The position numbers were made by a program, and so were the translations under genes. Positions 55,453 through 64,000 of a stretch of DNA of 64,000 nucleotides are shown one piece after another. The DNA comes from an uncultured Pelagibacteraceae bacterium (GTDB lineage Bacteria; Pseudomonadota; Alphaproteobacteria; Pelagibacterales; Pelagibacteraceae). Where the stretch lies: the NCBI GenBank assembly GCA_905620505.1, contig CAJQTN010000010.1, forward strand, positions 1-64,000, read 5' to 3'. Each line of letters starts with the position of its first letter. The first letter of the stretch is position 1. The notes below the pieces were generated by a model. That model ran no database searches. It was not told the origin of the DNA and saw nothing but the letters and a program-made list of their open reading frames with translations.

Positions 55453-55908
55453 AATTTTAAATTTTTTTTCTCCAGAGGGAGTCTGCACTATCACCATATC
55501 TTCTATGTTTTTACCTATAAGCGCTTTGCCAATTGGAGATTTGAAATAAATTAAATTTTTTGAAATATCTGCCTCATCTTTTCCAACAATTTTATAAGTT
55601 TTTTTTTTATTAACCTCTAAATCTTGAACAGTAACTGTAGATCCAAAAATTACATTTCCGTTATTTTCAATTTTAGTGATATCTATGACGTTTGCCCTGG
55701 CTATAATATCATTTATTTCAATGACTCTACTCTCCATTTGGGCTTGCTGTTCTTTAGCTGCGTGGTACTCAGCATTTTCTTTTAGATCACCATGCGATCT
55801 TGCTTCTGCTATGGCCGCGACTATACTGGGCCGCTTAACACTTTTTAACTCATTAAGTTCTGATTTAAGATTTTCCAATCCTTCAACTGTTATTGGTTCT
55901 TTATTCAT
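55432..55908 (-). CDS. greA: Transcription elongation factor GreA
   Basis: It rescues backtracked RNA polymerase by stimulating transcript cleavage. The 158 residues have the N-terminal coiled coil with [20 protein letters not shown] (acid residues at the tip) and the C-terminal FKBP-like domain ending [13 protein letters not shown]. It follows hemF immediately and converges on cca with a 21-bp overlap. Confidence 0.97.
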   Translation of the reverse strand: MNKEPITVEGLENLKSELNELKSVKRPSIVAAIAEARSHGDLKENAEYHAAKEQQAQMESRVIEINDIIARANVIDITKIENNGNVIFGSTVTVQDLEVNKKKTYKIVGKDEADISKNLIYFKSPIGKALIGKNIEDMVIVQTPSGEKKFKILNIKYI

Positions 55909-56760
55909 TTACTTCCATTTAGCTAGAGGCGGTAGGGACATTAAAATTGAATCAATGTTACCACCTGAATTTAATCCAAACTTTGTACCTCTATCATATA
56001 AAAGGTTAAATTCAACATATCTTCCTCTTTTATACAATTGTTTTTCTTTATCTTTATTACTCCATTGTAATTTTTTTTTATTTAAAATTATTTTTTTAGT
56101 TATATCAATAAATGCAATACCCAAATCTTGTACAAATTTAAAATTTTCTTCCCATTCTTTAGCTTCATAATCAAAAAATATTCCACCAATCCCACGTGGT
56201 TCTTTTCTGTGAGGTAAATAAAAATATGTATCACACCATTTTTTGTACACATTATAGTCTTTATTATTAAGTACACATACAGCCTTTAATTTTTGATGAA
56301 TAAGTTTTTCTTCTTTTTTATCATTGAATGAGGGTGTTGCATCCATGCCACCTCCAAACCACTCCTTTGAAGTTACGATAAATCTCGTGTTAAAATGAAA
56401 AGCTGGAATTTTAGGGTTTTTCATATGAGCAACTATAGAAATACCTGTAGCCCAATATTTGCCATTTTTTTCCGCACCTAAAATTTTAGATCTAAAAGCT
56501 TTTTCAAATTGACCAGAAACTGTTGATTGATTTACTCCAACTTTATCAAATATTTTTCCACCACTTAAAACGTATGAATTCCCGCCACCTTCTTTCTTAT
56601 TATCTTTTTTCCATTCTTTTTTAATAAAATATTTTGTTTTTTTTCTATCTTTTTTATCAATTTCATTTTCAAGTAATTGAAATTCATCAATAATTTTACC
56701 TTGCAAAAACTTAAACCAATCACTAGCTAATTTTTTTTTTATCTCTATTAATTGTTTCAT
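55909..56760 (-). CDS. hemF: Oxygen-dependent coproporphyrinogen III oxidase
   Basis: An aerobic heme-synthesis enzyme. The 283 residues contain SGGKIFDKVGVNQSTVSG, HFNTRFIVTSKEWFGGGMDA (near 120-139), HRKEPRGIGGIFFDYE and YVEFNLLYDRGTKFGLNSGG. It needs O2, fitting an obligate aerobe. It overlaps trmL by 4 bp and directly abuts greA. Confidence 0.97.
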   Translation of the reverse strand: MKQLIEIKKKLASDWFKFLQGKIIDEFQLLENEIDKKDRKKTKYFIKKEWKKDNKKEGGGNSYVLSGGKIFDKVGVNQSTVSGQFEKAFRSKILGAEKNGKYWATGISIVAHMKNPKIPAFHFNTRFIVTSKEWFGGGMDATPSFNDKKEEKLIHQKLKAVCVLNNKDYNVYKKWCDTYFYLPHRKEPRGIGGIFFDYEAKEWEENFKFVQDLGIAFIDITKKIILNKKKLQWSNKDKEKQLYKRGRYVEFNLLYDRGTKFGLNSGGNIDSILMSLPPLAKWK

Positions 56761-57209
56761 TTAAAAAAGTTATTTTGCTTAAGAGCTTCTGTAGCAACTA
56801 TTGCAACTGTCATCGCTACATTAAGCGATCTAGCCTTTCCACTCAAGGGTACTTTTAATTTATCTTTTATTTTTTTATGAATTTCATTAGGTACTCCAGC
56901 ACTCTCTCTACCAAAAAGAAGAAAGTCATTTTTTTTAAATCTAAAGTGATGATAAATTTTTTTTGATTTAGTTGTCATTAAAACTATTCTAGACTTTAAA
57001 TTTTTGTTCATAAAATTTTCAAAATTAGGATATTTTACTATACGACTGAGATTGATATAGTCCATAGCAACTCTTTTAAATCTTGAGTCGTTTAAATTGA
57101 ACCCACAAGGCTCGATGATATGTATCTTAAGGTTGAAACAAGCTGATAATCTAACAATAGCAGCAGTATTTTGAGGTATATCTGGTTTATAAAGTACTAT
57201 ATTTATCAT
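56757..57209 (-). CDS. trmL: tRNA (cytidine/uridine-34-2'-O)-methyltransferase TrmL
   Basis: A minimal SPOUT methyltransferase modifying the wobble base of tRNA-Leu. The 150 residues contain YKPDIPQNTAAIVRLSACF (near 7-25), the knot motifs LLFGRESAGVPNEIH (near 105) and LSGKARSLNVAMTVAIVA. It overlaps hemF and diverges from petA. Confidence 0.94.
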   Translation of the reverse strand: MINIVLYKPDIPQNTAAIVRLSACFNLKIHIIEPCGFNLNDSRFKRVAMDYINLSRIVKYPNFENFMNKNLKSRIVLMTTKSKKIYHHFRFKKNDFLLFGRESAGVPNEIHKKIKDKLKVPLSGKARSLNVAMTVAIVATEALKQNNFFK

Positions 57210-57233
57210 TATAAGTTTATTTATGTGTCATTC

Positions 57234-57262
57234 TTGACCCTAGGAAAACTGTAAAATAAGTT
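57234..57262 (+). promoter_or_regulatory. Candidate petABC promoter
   Basis: TTGACC (57234-57239) is followed after 17 nt by TAAGTT (57257-57262), 35 nt before the petA ATG. The -35 is near consensus; the -10 is weak. Confidence 0.25.
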
Positions 57263-57297
57263 TTAATTAAACATTCAATAATAATAAATAAATAATT

Positions 57298-57819
57298 ATG
57301 AGCAAACAAGAAGATAAAAAAGATAGAAGAGATTTTTTATTTACCGCTAGTTACACAGTTGGTGCCGTGGGTATAGGTGCAACTATATGGCCACTTATTC
57401 ACCAGATGAATCCGGATGAGTCAGTTAAAGCACTAGCTACCACAGAGGTTGATATAAGCCAAGTTGAGCCTGGTAAATCAATTACAGTTTTATGGAGAGG
57501 AAAGCCTATTTTTATTAAAAGAAGAACGTCGGAAGAAATTCAAGAAGCTAAGTCAGTCGCATTAAAAGACTTGCCTGACCCACAAAAAGATGAAGAAAGA
57601 GTTAAAGAAGGAAAAAATGAATGGTTAGTTATGGTTGGAGTTTGTACGCATTTAGGGTGCGTACCTTTAAAAGACAAAGGAGATTTTAATGGTTGGTTTT
57701 GTCCATGTCATGGTTCTCACTACGATATTTCAGGAAGAGTTAGAAAAGGACCCGCGCCAAAAAATATGGAAATACCAAAGTATGAATTTGTAGACAACAA
57801 TACAATTAAGATTGGATAA
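57298..57819 (+). CDS. petA: Ubiquinol-cytochrome c reductase Rieske subunit
   Basis: The 2Fe-2S subunit of the bc1 complex. The 173 residues have a twin-Arg-like N-terminus (KDRRDFLF) before a membrane anchor and the cluster-binding CTHLGCVPL (near 117-125) and CPCHGSHYDISG (near 137-148). The DRRDFLF start suggests Tat export, as in other Rieske proteins. It is first of petABC. Confidence 0.98.
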   Translation: MSKQEDKKDRRDFLFTASYTVGAVGIGATIWPLIHQMNPDESVKALATTEVDISQVEPGKSITVLWRGKPIFIKRRTSEEIQEAKSVALKDLPDPQKDEERVKEGKNEWLVMVGVCTHLGCVPLKDKGDFNGWFCPCHGSHYDISGRVRKGPAPKNMEIPKYEFVDNNTIKIG

Positions 57820-57825
57820 TAAAAA

Positions 57826-59094
57826 ATGAGCGAACATGAATACGTACCTAAGTCAAAAGCTGGAAAGTGGTTTAACGATAGACTTCCACTTCTGTCCTTG
57901 GGCGCACATTTATCTGATTATCCGACCCCCAAAAACCTAAATTATTGGTGGACATTCGGAGGTATATTAACTTTTTGTTTAATTACACAAATAGTTACAG
58001 GTATAGTTTTAGCAATGCATTATGTTGCTCATGCGGATCTTGCATTTGAAAGTGTTGAAAAAATAATGAGAGATGTAAATTATGGGTGGCTCATTAGATA
58101 CATACATAGCAACGGTGCATCAATGTTTTTTCTTGCTGTGTATATACATATTTTTAGGTCTTTATTTTTTGGTTCATTCAAATCTCCAAGAGAATTAATT
58201 TGGATTATTGGAATGTTAATTTATATTTTAATGATGGCAGCAGCTTTTATGGGTTATGTATTACCGTGGGGACAAATGAGTTTCTGGGGAGCAACAGTTA
58301 TTACTAATTTATTTAGTGCTATCCCTTTAGTTGGAGAAAGTGTAGTTACATGGTTATGGGGCGGTTACTCTGTTGACAATCCAACTCTTACTCGTTTTTT
58401 TAGTCTTCATTATTTAATTCCATTTTTAATACTAGGTTTAGTAGTTTTACACATATGGGCTTTGCACATACCTGGAAACAACAATCCGATTGGGATAGAT
58501 ATTAAAAAACCCTCAAAAGACACGGTACCTTTTCATCCTTACATTACAGTGAAAGATATCTTTGCTCTATTAATGTTTATGATTATTTTTGCTGGCTTTG
58601 TATTTTTTTCACCAAATGTTTTAGGACATGCGGATAACTATATTCCAGCTAATCCACTTGTTACACCGGCACACATCGTTCCTGAATGGTACTTACTTCC
58701 ATTTTACGCAATCTTAAGATCTGTTCCGGATAAATTAGGTGGCGTCGTATTAATGTTTGGAGCATTATTTGTTCTAATAATTTTACCTTGGCTCGACACT
58801 AGCAAAGTTAGATCGGCAACATTTAGACCTATGTACAGACAGTTTTTTTGGATCTTCGTAGTCGATGTACTTGCCCTTGGTTATTTAGGTGCAATGCCCG
58901 CGGAAGGTGTGTATTTGTTTTTAGCAAGAATAACGACCATCTACTATTTTCTTCATTTTATTGTTATTTTACCAGCCTTAGGGTTTCTTGAGAAAACAGA
59001 TCCGCTACCAGCAAGTATTTCAGAACCCGTTCTAACTGGTGGTTTTAGTGCTGTGCCAACCAGGTCAGACAAAATAATAAATGAAAACAAATAG
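57826..59094 (+). CDS. petB: Cytochrome b of the bc1 complex
   Basis: The 422-residue quinol-oxidising membrane subunit. It has eight membrane helices, paired heme His in [14 protein letters not shown]-type and [16 protein letters not shown] regions, [19 protein letters not shown], and the Qo-site PEWY motif ([13 protein letters not shown]). It lies 6 nt after petA and overlaps petC by 14 bp. Confidence 0.99.
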   Translation: MSEHEYVPKSKAGKWFNDRLPLLSLGAHLSDYPTPKNLNYWWTFGGILTFCLITQIVTGIVLAMHYVAHADLAFESVEKIMRDVNYGWLIRYIHSNGASMFFLAVYIHIFRSLFFGSFKSPRELIWIIGMLIYILMMAAAFMGYVLPWGQMSFWGATVITNLFSAIPLVGESVVTWLWGGYSVDNPTLTRFFSLHYLIPFLILGLVVLHIWALHIPGNNNPIGIDIKKPSKDTVPFHPYITVKDIFALLMFMIIFAGFVFFSPNVLGHADNYIPANPLVTPAHIVPEWYLLPFYAILRSVPDKLGGVVLMFGALFVLIILPWLDTSKVRSATFRPMYRQFFWIFVVDVLALGYLGAMPAEGVYLFLARITTIYYFLHFIVILPALGFLEKTDPLPASISEPVLTGGFSAVPTRSDKIINENK

Positions 59095-59863
59095 CTTTAT
59101 AAAATTATTAGTAACCATTTTAATAACAACCTTTTTTTTTGGAAAGGCATACTCTTCAAGTAAAGATTTGTTGAAAATTGACTGGAGTTTTGCCGGTCTC
59201 ACAGGAAAATTTGAAAGAGATTCTCTGCAAAGAGGTTATCAAGTTTACAAAGAAGTATGTTCCTCTTGCCACTCAATGAAATATTTAAGCTACCGAAACC
59301 TAGGTCAAAAAGGTGGGCCTGAATTTACTTTAGAAGAAGTTAAGGCTATTGCAGCTAGTTATGATGTTGAAGATGGTCCAAATAGCGAAGGTGAAATGTA
59401 TGAAAGGCCAGGAAGACCTTCCGATCATTTTGTAAATCCTTATCCAAATGATAAAGCTGCCATTGCAGCTAATGGTGGAGCATATCCACCTGACATGTCA
59501 GTTTTAGCGAAAGCAAGGACAGGCGGCGCAAACTATATTTATTCAATATTAATGGGATACGAAGAAAAGCCAGCTGGTTTTGTTTTAGACGAGGGTGTCT
59601 ATTATAACAAATACATGGATGGAAATAAAATAAAAATGATGAGTCCACTATCAGACGACTTAATAGAATACACAGACGGAACTAATGCTACACAAGCCCA
59701 AATGGCAAAAGATGTTACAACATTTCTTACCTGGGCTGCTGAACCTCATTTAGAGGCAAGGCACAGAACAGGGACTAAGGTTATTATATACTTAATTATA
59801 CTAGCAACTCTTGTTTATTTTAGTATGAAGAAGATATGGTCAAGGGTTGACGCGGAAAAATAA
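59081..59863 (+). CDS. petC: Cytochrome c1
   Basis: The 260-residue c-type cytochrome of bc1. It has a signal peptide (ending near 25), heme motif CSSCHS (near 61-66), the axial Met region [14 protein letters not shown], and a C-terminal membrane anchor near 230-250. It converges on ychF with a 24-bp overlap of coding ends. Confidence 0.98.
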   Translation: MKTNSFIKLLVTILITTFFFGKAYSSSKDLLKIDWSFAGLTGKFERDSLQRGYQVYKEVCSSCHSMKYLSYRNLGQKGGPEFTLEEVKAIAASYDVEDGPNSEGEMYERPGRPSDHFVNPYPNDKAAIAANGGAYPPDMSVLAKARTGGANYIYSILMGYEEKPAGFVLDEGVYYNKYMDGNKIKMMSPLSDDLIEYTDGTNATQAQMAKDVTTFLTWAAEPHLEARHRTGTKVIIYLIILATLVYFSMKKIWSRVDAEK

Positions 59864-60913
59864 TACATCACCGTCTTTAACAATATAATCTTTTCCTTCT
59901 ATTCTTAATTTACCATTCTCTTTACATTTTTCAGAACTACCATATTTAATAAAATCATCACAAGAAACGGCCTCTGCTCTTATAAAATTTTTTTCAAAAT
60001 CAGTATGTATTACGGCCGCTGCCTGAGGAGCTAAGGTATTTTTTTTAACTGTCCAAGCTCTACTCTCCTCTGGTCCTGAGGTAAAATAAGTATCAAGATT
60101 TAATAAGTCGTAACCTTCTCTAATTAATTTAATCAAACCAGTTTTACCCAGACCAATTTCTTTCATGAAAGTTTCTCTTTCTTCGTTGTCCAAACCCATA
60201 ATTTGATCTTCTATATCAGCACAAATTATTACTACTTTTTCATTTAAAAATTTATCTTTAACAACTGCAGTATAATCATTTCCTTTTGTGAGACTTTCTT
60301 CGTCTACATTACAGACTATGATTTTAGGTTTAAGACTAAGTAACCCTAATTGGTTTAAAATCTTTATTTCTTCTTCATCAAATGAATCTGAGTTATCTTC
60401 TCCTTTATTTAATAATTCTAATTTTTTTTCCAAGGTCTCTATTTCTTTAGCACTTAATAATTTTTTTTTTACTTTTTCTAATTTTTTTTGAATTATATCA
60501 ATATCTGATAAGAGAATTTCTGTTTTTATAGTCTCTAAGTCATCTAAAGGATTAATTTTAGAACTAACATGAGTAATTTCCTCAGAATCAAAGCACCTAA
60601 CTAGATGAATAATCGCATCTACCTCTCTAATGTGAGAAAGAAATTTATTACCTAAACCCTCACCTTTGGAGGCCCCCTTAACTAAACCAGCAATATCAAC
60701 AAAAGTTATATTAGTAAAAATTTTTTTTTTAGAATTCGATAATTTAGCTAAATGATCAAGTCTTTCATCAGGAACATCAACAATTCCAATATTTGGATCT
60801 ATTGTGCAAAAAGGAAAGTTTGCAGCTTCAGCATTTTTTGATGCAGTTAACGCATTAAATAAAGTAGATTTACCCACGTTAGGTAAGCCTACGATTCCAC
60901 ACTTAAAGCCCAT
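59840..60913 (-). CDS. ychF: Ribosome-binding ATPase YchF
   Basis: An Obg-family P-loop protein that prefers ATP. The 357 residues have G1 GLPNVGKST (9-17), G3 DIAGLVKGASKGEGLGN (near 73), G4-like NVDE in place of NKXD, and a C-terminal TGS-type domain (VIHTDFEKNFIRAEA). It lies next to pth, a common pairing. Confidence 0.97.
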   Translation of the reverse strand: MGFKCGIVGLPNVGKSTLFNALTASKNAEAANFPFCTIDPNIGIVDVPDERLDHLAKLSNSKKKIFTNITFVDIAGLVKGASKGEGLGNKFLSHIREVDAIIHLVRCFDSEEITHVSSKINPLDDLETIKTEILLSDIDIIQKKLEKVKKKLLSAKEIETLEKKLELLNKGEDNSDSFDEEEIKILNQLGLLSLKPKIIVCNVDEESLTKGNDYTAVVKDKFLNEKVVIICADIEDQIMGLDNEERETFMKEIGLGKTGLIKLIREGYDLLNLDTYFTSGPEESRAWTVKKNTLAPQAAAVIHTDFEKNFIRAEAVSCDDFIKYGSSEKCKENGKLRIEGKDYIVKDGDVLFFRVNP

Positions 60914-61489
60914 CTAGATTAGAGTTAGAAGACTAGAGTTAACTTTGCTTGAGAATAGATCGATTTTTTTTTCTAGTAGAGTTGGAATTAACTTAACAAT
61001 GTTTTCGGCTATTTCTTTAATTTGATCTTCCTCATCTTCTTTAAAATCTTCAAGTACATGATTATTGACTTTTTTTTTATTTTTAGGATGACCAATACCT
61101 ATTCTCACTCTAGAATAATCTTTACCAATTAATTTATCAATTGAATCAATTCCATGGTGTCCTGCGCTACCCCCAGCAAATTTTGCTTTTATTTTTCCAA
61201 AATCAATATCTAAATCATCATGAAAAACTATTACATCTTTTGCATCAATTTTAAAATAATCAATAAGTTCTTTGATAGCCGTACCTGAATTATTCATAAA
61301 AGTAAGTGGTTTGATTGCATAAACCTTGTGTTCACCAATCATCCCTGTTGTTAGAAGACCTTTAAATTTAGGTTTTTGTTTAGACAACTTAAAATGCAAA
61401 TTAACAGCATCAATAATTCTAAAACCAATATTATGGCGATTGTTTAAATCTTTAGGACCCGGATTTCCCAAACCAACGAGTAGCAACAT
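60914..61489 (-). CDS. pth: Peptidyl-tRNA hydrolase
   Basis: It recycles peptidyl-tRNA. The 191 residues carry LLVGLGNPGPKDLNNRHNIG (near 3-22, catalytic His in RHNIG), KPLTFMNNSGTAI, VFHDDLDIDFGKIK and GGSAGHHGIDSI. It is abutted by ychF without a gap and follows rplY by 6 nt. Confidence 0.98.
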   Translation of the reverse strand: MLLLVGLGNPGPKDLNNRHNIGFRIIDAVNLHFKLSKQKPKFKGLLTTGMIGEHKVYAIKPLTFMNNSGTAIKELIDYFKIDAKDVIVFHDDLDIDFGKIKAKFAGGSAGHHGIDSIDKLIGKDYSRVRIGIGHPKNKKKVNNHVLEDFKEDEEDQIKEIAENIVKLIPTLLEKKIDLFSSKVNSSLLTLI

Positions 61490-61495
61490 ATTTAA

Positions 61496-62242
61496 TTATT
61501 TCTTTTCAGGCTGTTTTTTTTCTGTAGTTTGTTCTTTACCTTTTGCTTTATCATCTTTTTTAGCCGTATCACTTTCTTTGCCTACCGCAGGTGTTGCGCC
61601 TTCTGCTCCCGCGACAGCCGGCGTACCTTCGGCTTCAGCACCTTCAACCGCTTCGCCTTCAGCTGGTTTTTCAGGTTCTTTTAATACTGTAGGGGCAGCT
61701 ACCGTTGCAATAACGAAATCTCTACCAACAATTGTTGGTTTGACATTATCCGGAAGCTTAACAAAAGATATCTTTATACTAGTGCCAATTTCCAAGCCCT
61801 TTAAATCAATAATAATTTCTTCTGGAATATTATCTGCAGGACACCTCAGTTCAACTTTTCGTCTCACAATATTTAATACCCCACCAACTTTTAATCCTGG
61901 GCATTCATCGTTATTGATAAATTTAACTGGAATGTCTAAAACAATTTTTGTGCCAACAACAACCCTCATAAAATCAATATGAATCGGTTCATCAGAAATC
62001 ACATTATAAGCAATATCTCTTGGAATTACTTTTAATTTATTACCGTCCACATCTAACTCAAGCACTTTAGATAAAAAAGATTCAGAGTTTAATATATTTT
62101 TAACAAGTTTTTTTTCTATTGAAATTTTAGCATTGGGATCCTTGCCACCATACAGAATAGCTGGAATGAAACCACTTTCTCTTAGTTTGTTTAGCTGCCC
62201 ACTAGTGACAGTATCTCTTTTTATAGCTTTTAAATTAATCAT
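61496..62242 (-). CDS. rplY: Ribosomal protein L25/general stress protein Ctc
   Basis: It binds 5S rRNA in the large subunit. The 248-residue CTC-type protein has the N-terminal 5S-binding domain (LKAIKRDTVTSGQLNKLRES, IPAILYGGKDPNAKI), the TL5-like domain with GLEIGTSIKISFVKLPD, and an unusual low-complexity C-terminal tail from about 190 on, rich in Ala, Glu, Gly, Pro and then Lys. The order rplY-pth-ychF is common in bacteria. Confidence 0.96.
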   Translation of the reverse strand: MINLKAIKRDTVTSGQLNKLRESGFIPAILYGGKDPNAKISIEKKLVKNILNSESFLSKVLELDVDGNKLKVIPRDIAYNVISDEPIHIDFMRVVVGTKIVLDIPVKFINNDECPGLKVGGVLNIVRRKVELRCPADNIPEEIIIDLKGLEIGTSIKISFVKLPDNVKPTIVGRDFVIATVAAPTVLKEPEKPAEGEAVEGAEAEGTPAVAGAEGATPAVGKESDTAKKDDKAKGKEQTTEKKQPEKK

Positions 62243-62292
62243 GTTTTTGTTTGGATGTGCTATTTAACGTAAGTTAGTTGATAAAACAAGCA

Positions 62293-63225
62293 CTAATTGA
62301 ATAAGTCAGATACGGAAGTAGAGTTTGAAATTCTACTAATTGCCTCAGCCATAAGAGGAGCGATAGAAATAACCTCAATTTTACTATTATTTTTTATTTT
62401 TAAAGAATTATCTATCGTGTCGGTAATAATCAATTTTTTTATTTTAGATTTTTTAATTTTTTCAGCAGCTTCGCCGCTTAAAACAGCGTGAGTGATAAAA
62501 ACATAAACATCTATTGCTCCTGCTTTTTTTAAGGCTTCAACAGCATTAATAATTGTTCCACCGCTATCAATTATATCATCTACTATAATACAGTTTTTTC
62601 CCTTAACGTCTCCAATGATATTCATTACCTGTGACTTACCTGGTTCAGGTCTTCTTTTATCTATGATCGCCAAATCAGCTTTTATTTTAGTAGCAAGTCC
62701 TCTAGTTCTTTGGACACCACCAACATCAGGTGAAACACAAACTAAATTTTTAATTTTAAATTTTTTCTTAATATACCTGGCAAACATCGGAGTAGTAAAT
62801 AGGTTGTCTACAGGGATATCAAAAAAACCTTGTATTTGACCGGCATGTAAATCAACTGTTACAATTCTACTAGCTCCTGCATTTGTAATTAAATTTGAAA
62901 CAACTTTTGCTGATATAGAAGTTCTAGGCGCAACTTTTCTGTCTTGCCTTGCGTATCCAAAGTAAGGAATTACAGCAGTGATGTTTTTTGCGGAAGATCT
63001 TCTAAGAGCATCAATACATAAAAGCAACTCCATAATATTATCATTTGCTGGTGTCGATGTAGACTGGATTACAAAAACACTATTTCCCCTTATGTTTTCA
63101 TTTATCTCTATATAAATTTCACCATCAGCAAATCTTTTAATATTTGTATTGATAAGCTTAAGCTTAAGTTTTTTTGAAATTTCTTTACTTAATCTGGGAT
63201 TACTAGTTCCGGATAAAATTTTCAT
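62293..63225 (-). CDS. prs: Ribose-phosphate pyrophosphokinase
   Basis: It makes PRPP, used by HisG and PurD pathways encoded in the window. The 310 residues include SCANDNIME-like STSTPANDNIMELLLCIDAL, PYFGYARQDRK (near 93-103), DLHAGQIQGFF and the PRPP-binding IIVDDIIDSGGTI (near 214-226). It lies 50 nt upstream of rplY. Confidence 0.98.
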   Translation of the reverse strand: MKILSGTSNPRLSKEISKKLKLKLINTNIKRFADGEIYIEINENIRGNSVFVIQSTSTPANDNIMELLLCIDALRRSSAKNITAVIPYFGYARQDRKVAPRTSISAKVVSNLITNAGASRIVTVDLHAGQIQGFFDIPVDNLFTTPMFARYIKKKFKIKNLVCVSPDVGGVQRTRGLATKIKADLAIIDKRRPEPGKSQVMNIIGDVKGKNCIIVDDIIDSGGTIINAVEALKKAGAIDVYVFITHAVLSGEAAEKIKKSKIKKLIITDTIDNSLKIKNNSKIEVISIAPLMAEAISRISNSTSVSDLFN

Positions 63226-63270
63226 GGAGTAAGTTGGTTATACAATTAATTATTTATGTTTTCAAATGAA

Positions 63271-64000
63271 TTAAGTATAAGCCAAGCCTATTGTAGAAAT
63301 ACATCTGCCGTAGTCTTTTTCACCTAATTTCCCTGATCTTCTGAAGCTAAAGAAATTCTCTCTTTCAACGTATGTATCAAAATCTATATTTTCCACATAT
63401 TCTATGTCAAATTCTTTTATTTTAAAATTAACGTATTTTCGAAGATCAAATAAAAATTTACTTTTTTCCAGATGAAAGAAAAAAATTTCATTTTTTTTAT
63501 TTTCCTTAATAAATTGATCGTAGAAGTCTTTATCTACCTCATAATTTTTTACACCTATACAAGGGCCAACCGCAACATAAATCTTATTATTTTTACCCAT
63601 ATTAATTATTTCATCAAAGGTGTTTTTAATAATTCCATTTAGCGCACCTCTCCATCCAGCGTGAATACAAGCTACGATATGATTATTCTCCTCGTAGATT
63701 AATATCGGAACGCAATCTGCAGTAAGAACTGAAATTGTAATATTTTTTTCTTTTGTGATCAATGCATCAGCATTGATTCTCTGAATATTTTTATTATTTT
63801 CGTTGATTATCACAACCTTATTACTATGTGTTTGATTCATTGAAAATAAATTATTTTTAGAAACACCCATTTTTTTTGATACAATAGATAAATTATTTAG
63901 AACATTATTTTTCTTATCATTGGAACCAAGACCACAATTAAGACTGTCATAAAAACCTTTTGACACACCTCCTTTTTTTGAAAAAAAACAATGTTTAATA
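63271..64000 (-). CDS. pgeF: Purine nucleoside phosphorylase/laccase-domain protein (YfiH/PgeF), partial
   Basis: The gene runs off the window edge. In frame before the GTG at 63966 the sequence reads IKHCFFSKKGGVSKGFYDSL, the family's conserved N-terminus, so the real start lies beyond 64000. Zinc-site motifs are MNQTHSNKV, LTADCVPILIYE (Cys) and CIHAGWRGAL (His). The family includes purine nucleoside phosphorylases and proteins affecting peptidoglycan editing. It ends 45 bp before prs. Confidence 0.9.
   Translation of the reverse strand, partial: IKHCFFSKKGGVSKGFYDSLNCGLGSNDKKNNVLNNLSIVSKKMGVSKNNLFSMNQTHSNKVVIINENNKNIQRINADALITKEKNITISVLTADCVPILIYEENNHIVACIHAGWRGALNGIIKNTFDEIINMGKNNKIYVAVGPCIGVKNYEVDKDFYDQFIKENKKNEIFFFHLEKSKFLFDLRKYVNFKIKEFDIEYVENIDFDTYVERENFFSFRRSGKLGEKDYGRCISTIGLAYT

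Overview
The window is a gene-dense, strongly AT-rich (roughly 30% G+C by eye) bacterial chromosome segment with very short intergenic gaps and many overlapping start and stop codons. Gene content points to a streamlined marine alphaproteobacterium of the SAR11 / Candidatus Pelagibacter type. It has a green-tuned proteorhodopsin with a complete lycopene-to-retinal gene set, a CcrM-type GANTC methyltransferase, split b/b' ATP synthase subunits, DUF2093, DUF1289 and DUF3035 proteins, a short HisG with HisZ, and a tRNA-His of the aberrant alphaproteobacterial type. The assignment rests on gene content and style; no database search was possible.

Layout. 1-3.8 kb: a frameshifted cold-shock gene, then tRNA-His followed 4 nt later by hisS, hisZ and hisG. 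3.8-4.4 kb: two broken small minus-strand genes. 4.4-6.5 kb: groES-groEL behind a heat-shock-like promoter. 6.6-13.1 kb (+): HAD phosphatase, ribF, ileS, lspA, DUF3035 lipoprotein, pgi. 13.1-20.8 kb (mostly -): rsmD, purD, and a lipid A/Kdo block (lpxL, lpxK, waaA, msbA) ending upstream at ubiA. 20.9-25.9 kb: small membrane and metal-binding proteins, and a quinone reductase/pirin/dehalogenase/DoxX/CDGSH cluster diverging from an HxlR regulator, then rsmE. 25.9-31.4 kb (+): the aa3 oxidase operon (coxB, coxA, ctaB, a 36-residue protein, ctaG, coxC, SURF1), running into thrC and a peroxiredoxin. 33.3-39.9 kb (-): crtI-crtB-crtY-blh-ispH-thrB-rnhA. 40.2-41.0 kb (+): proteorhodopsin. 41.0-46.9 kb (-): DUF721, DsbA-like lipoprotein, an unusually short SMC, then the F0 ATP synthase genes. 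46.9-55.5 kb: mutY, FAD monooxygenase, ccrM, rnhB, family-4-like UDG, TPR protein, ispE, tRNA-Gln and, 5 nt later, the CCA-adding enzyme. 55.4-64 kb: greA, hemF, trmL, the bc1 operon petABC, then ychF, pth, rplY, prs and a pgeF gene cut by the window edge.

How it fits together. Most of the window serves aerobic and light-driven energy conversion: bc1 complex, aa3 oxidase with its heme and copper assembly factors, F0 of ATP synthase, and a retinal proton pump whose chromophore genes diverge from it. The points most worth a second look are: two tRNA genes placed 4-5 nt ahead of genes for tRNA enzymes; paired perfect palindromes just upstream of proteorhodopsin; an SMC protein with no visible hinge; proteorhodopsin sitting between the carotenoid/retinal operon and the F0 operon; and a cluster of frame lesions in the first 4.4 kb that could be real decay or sequencing error.
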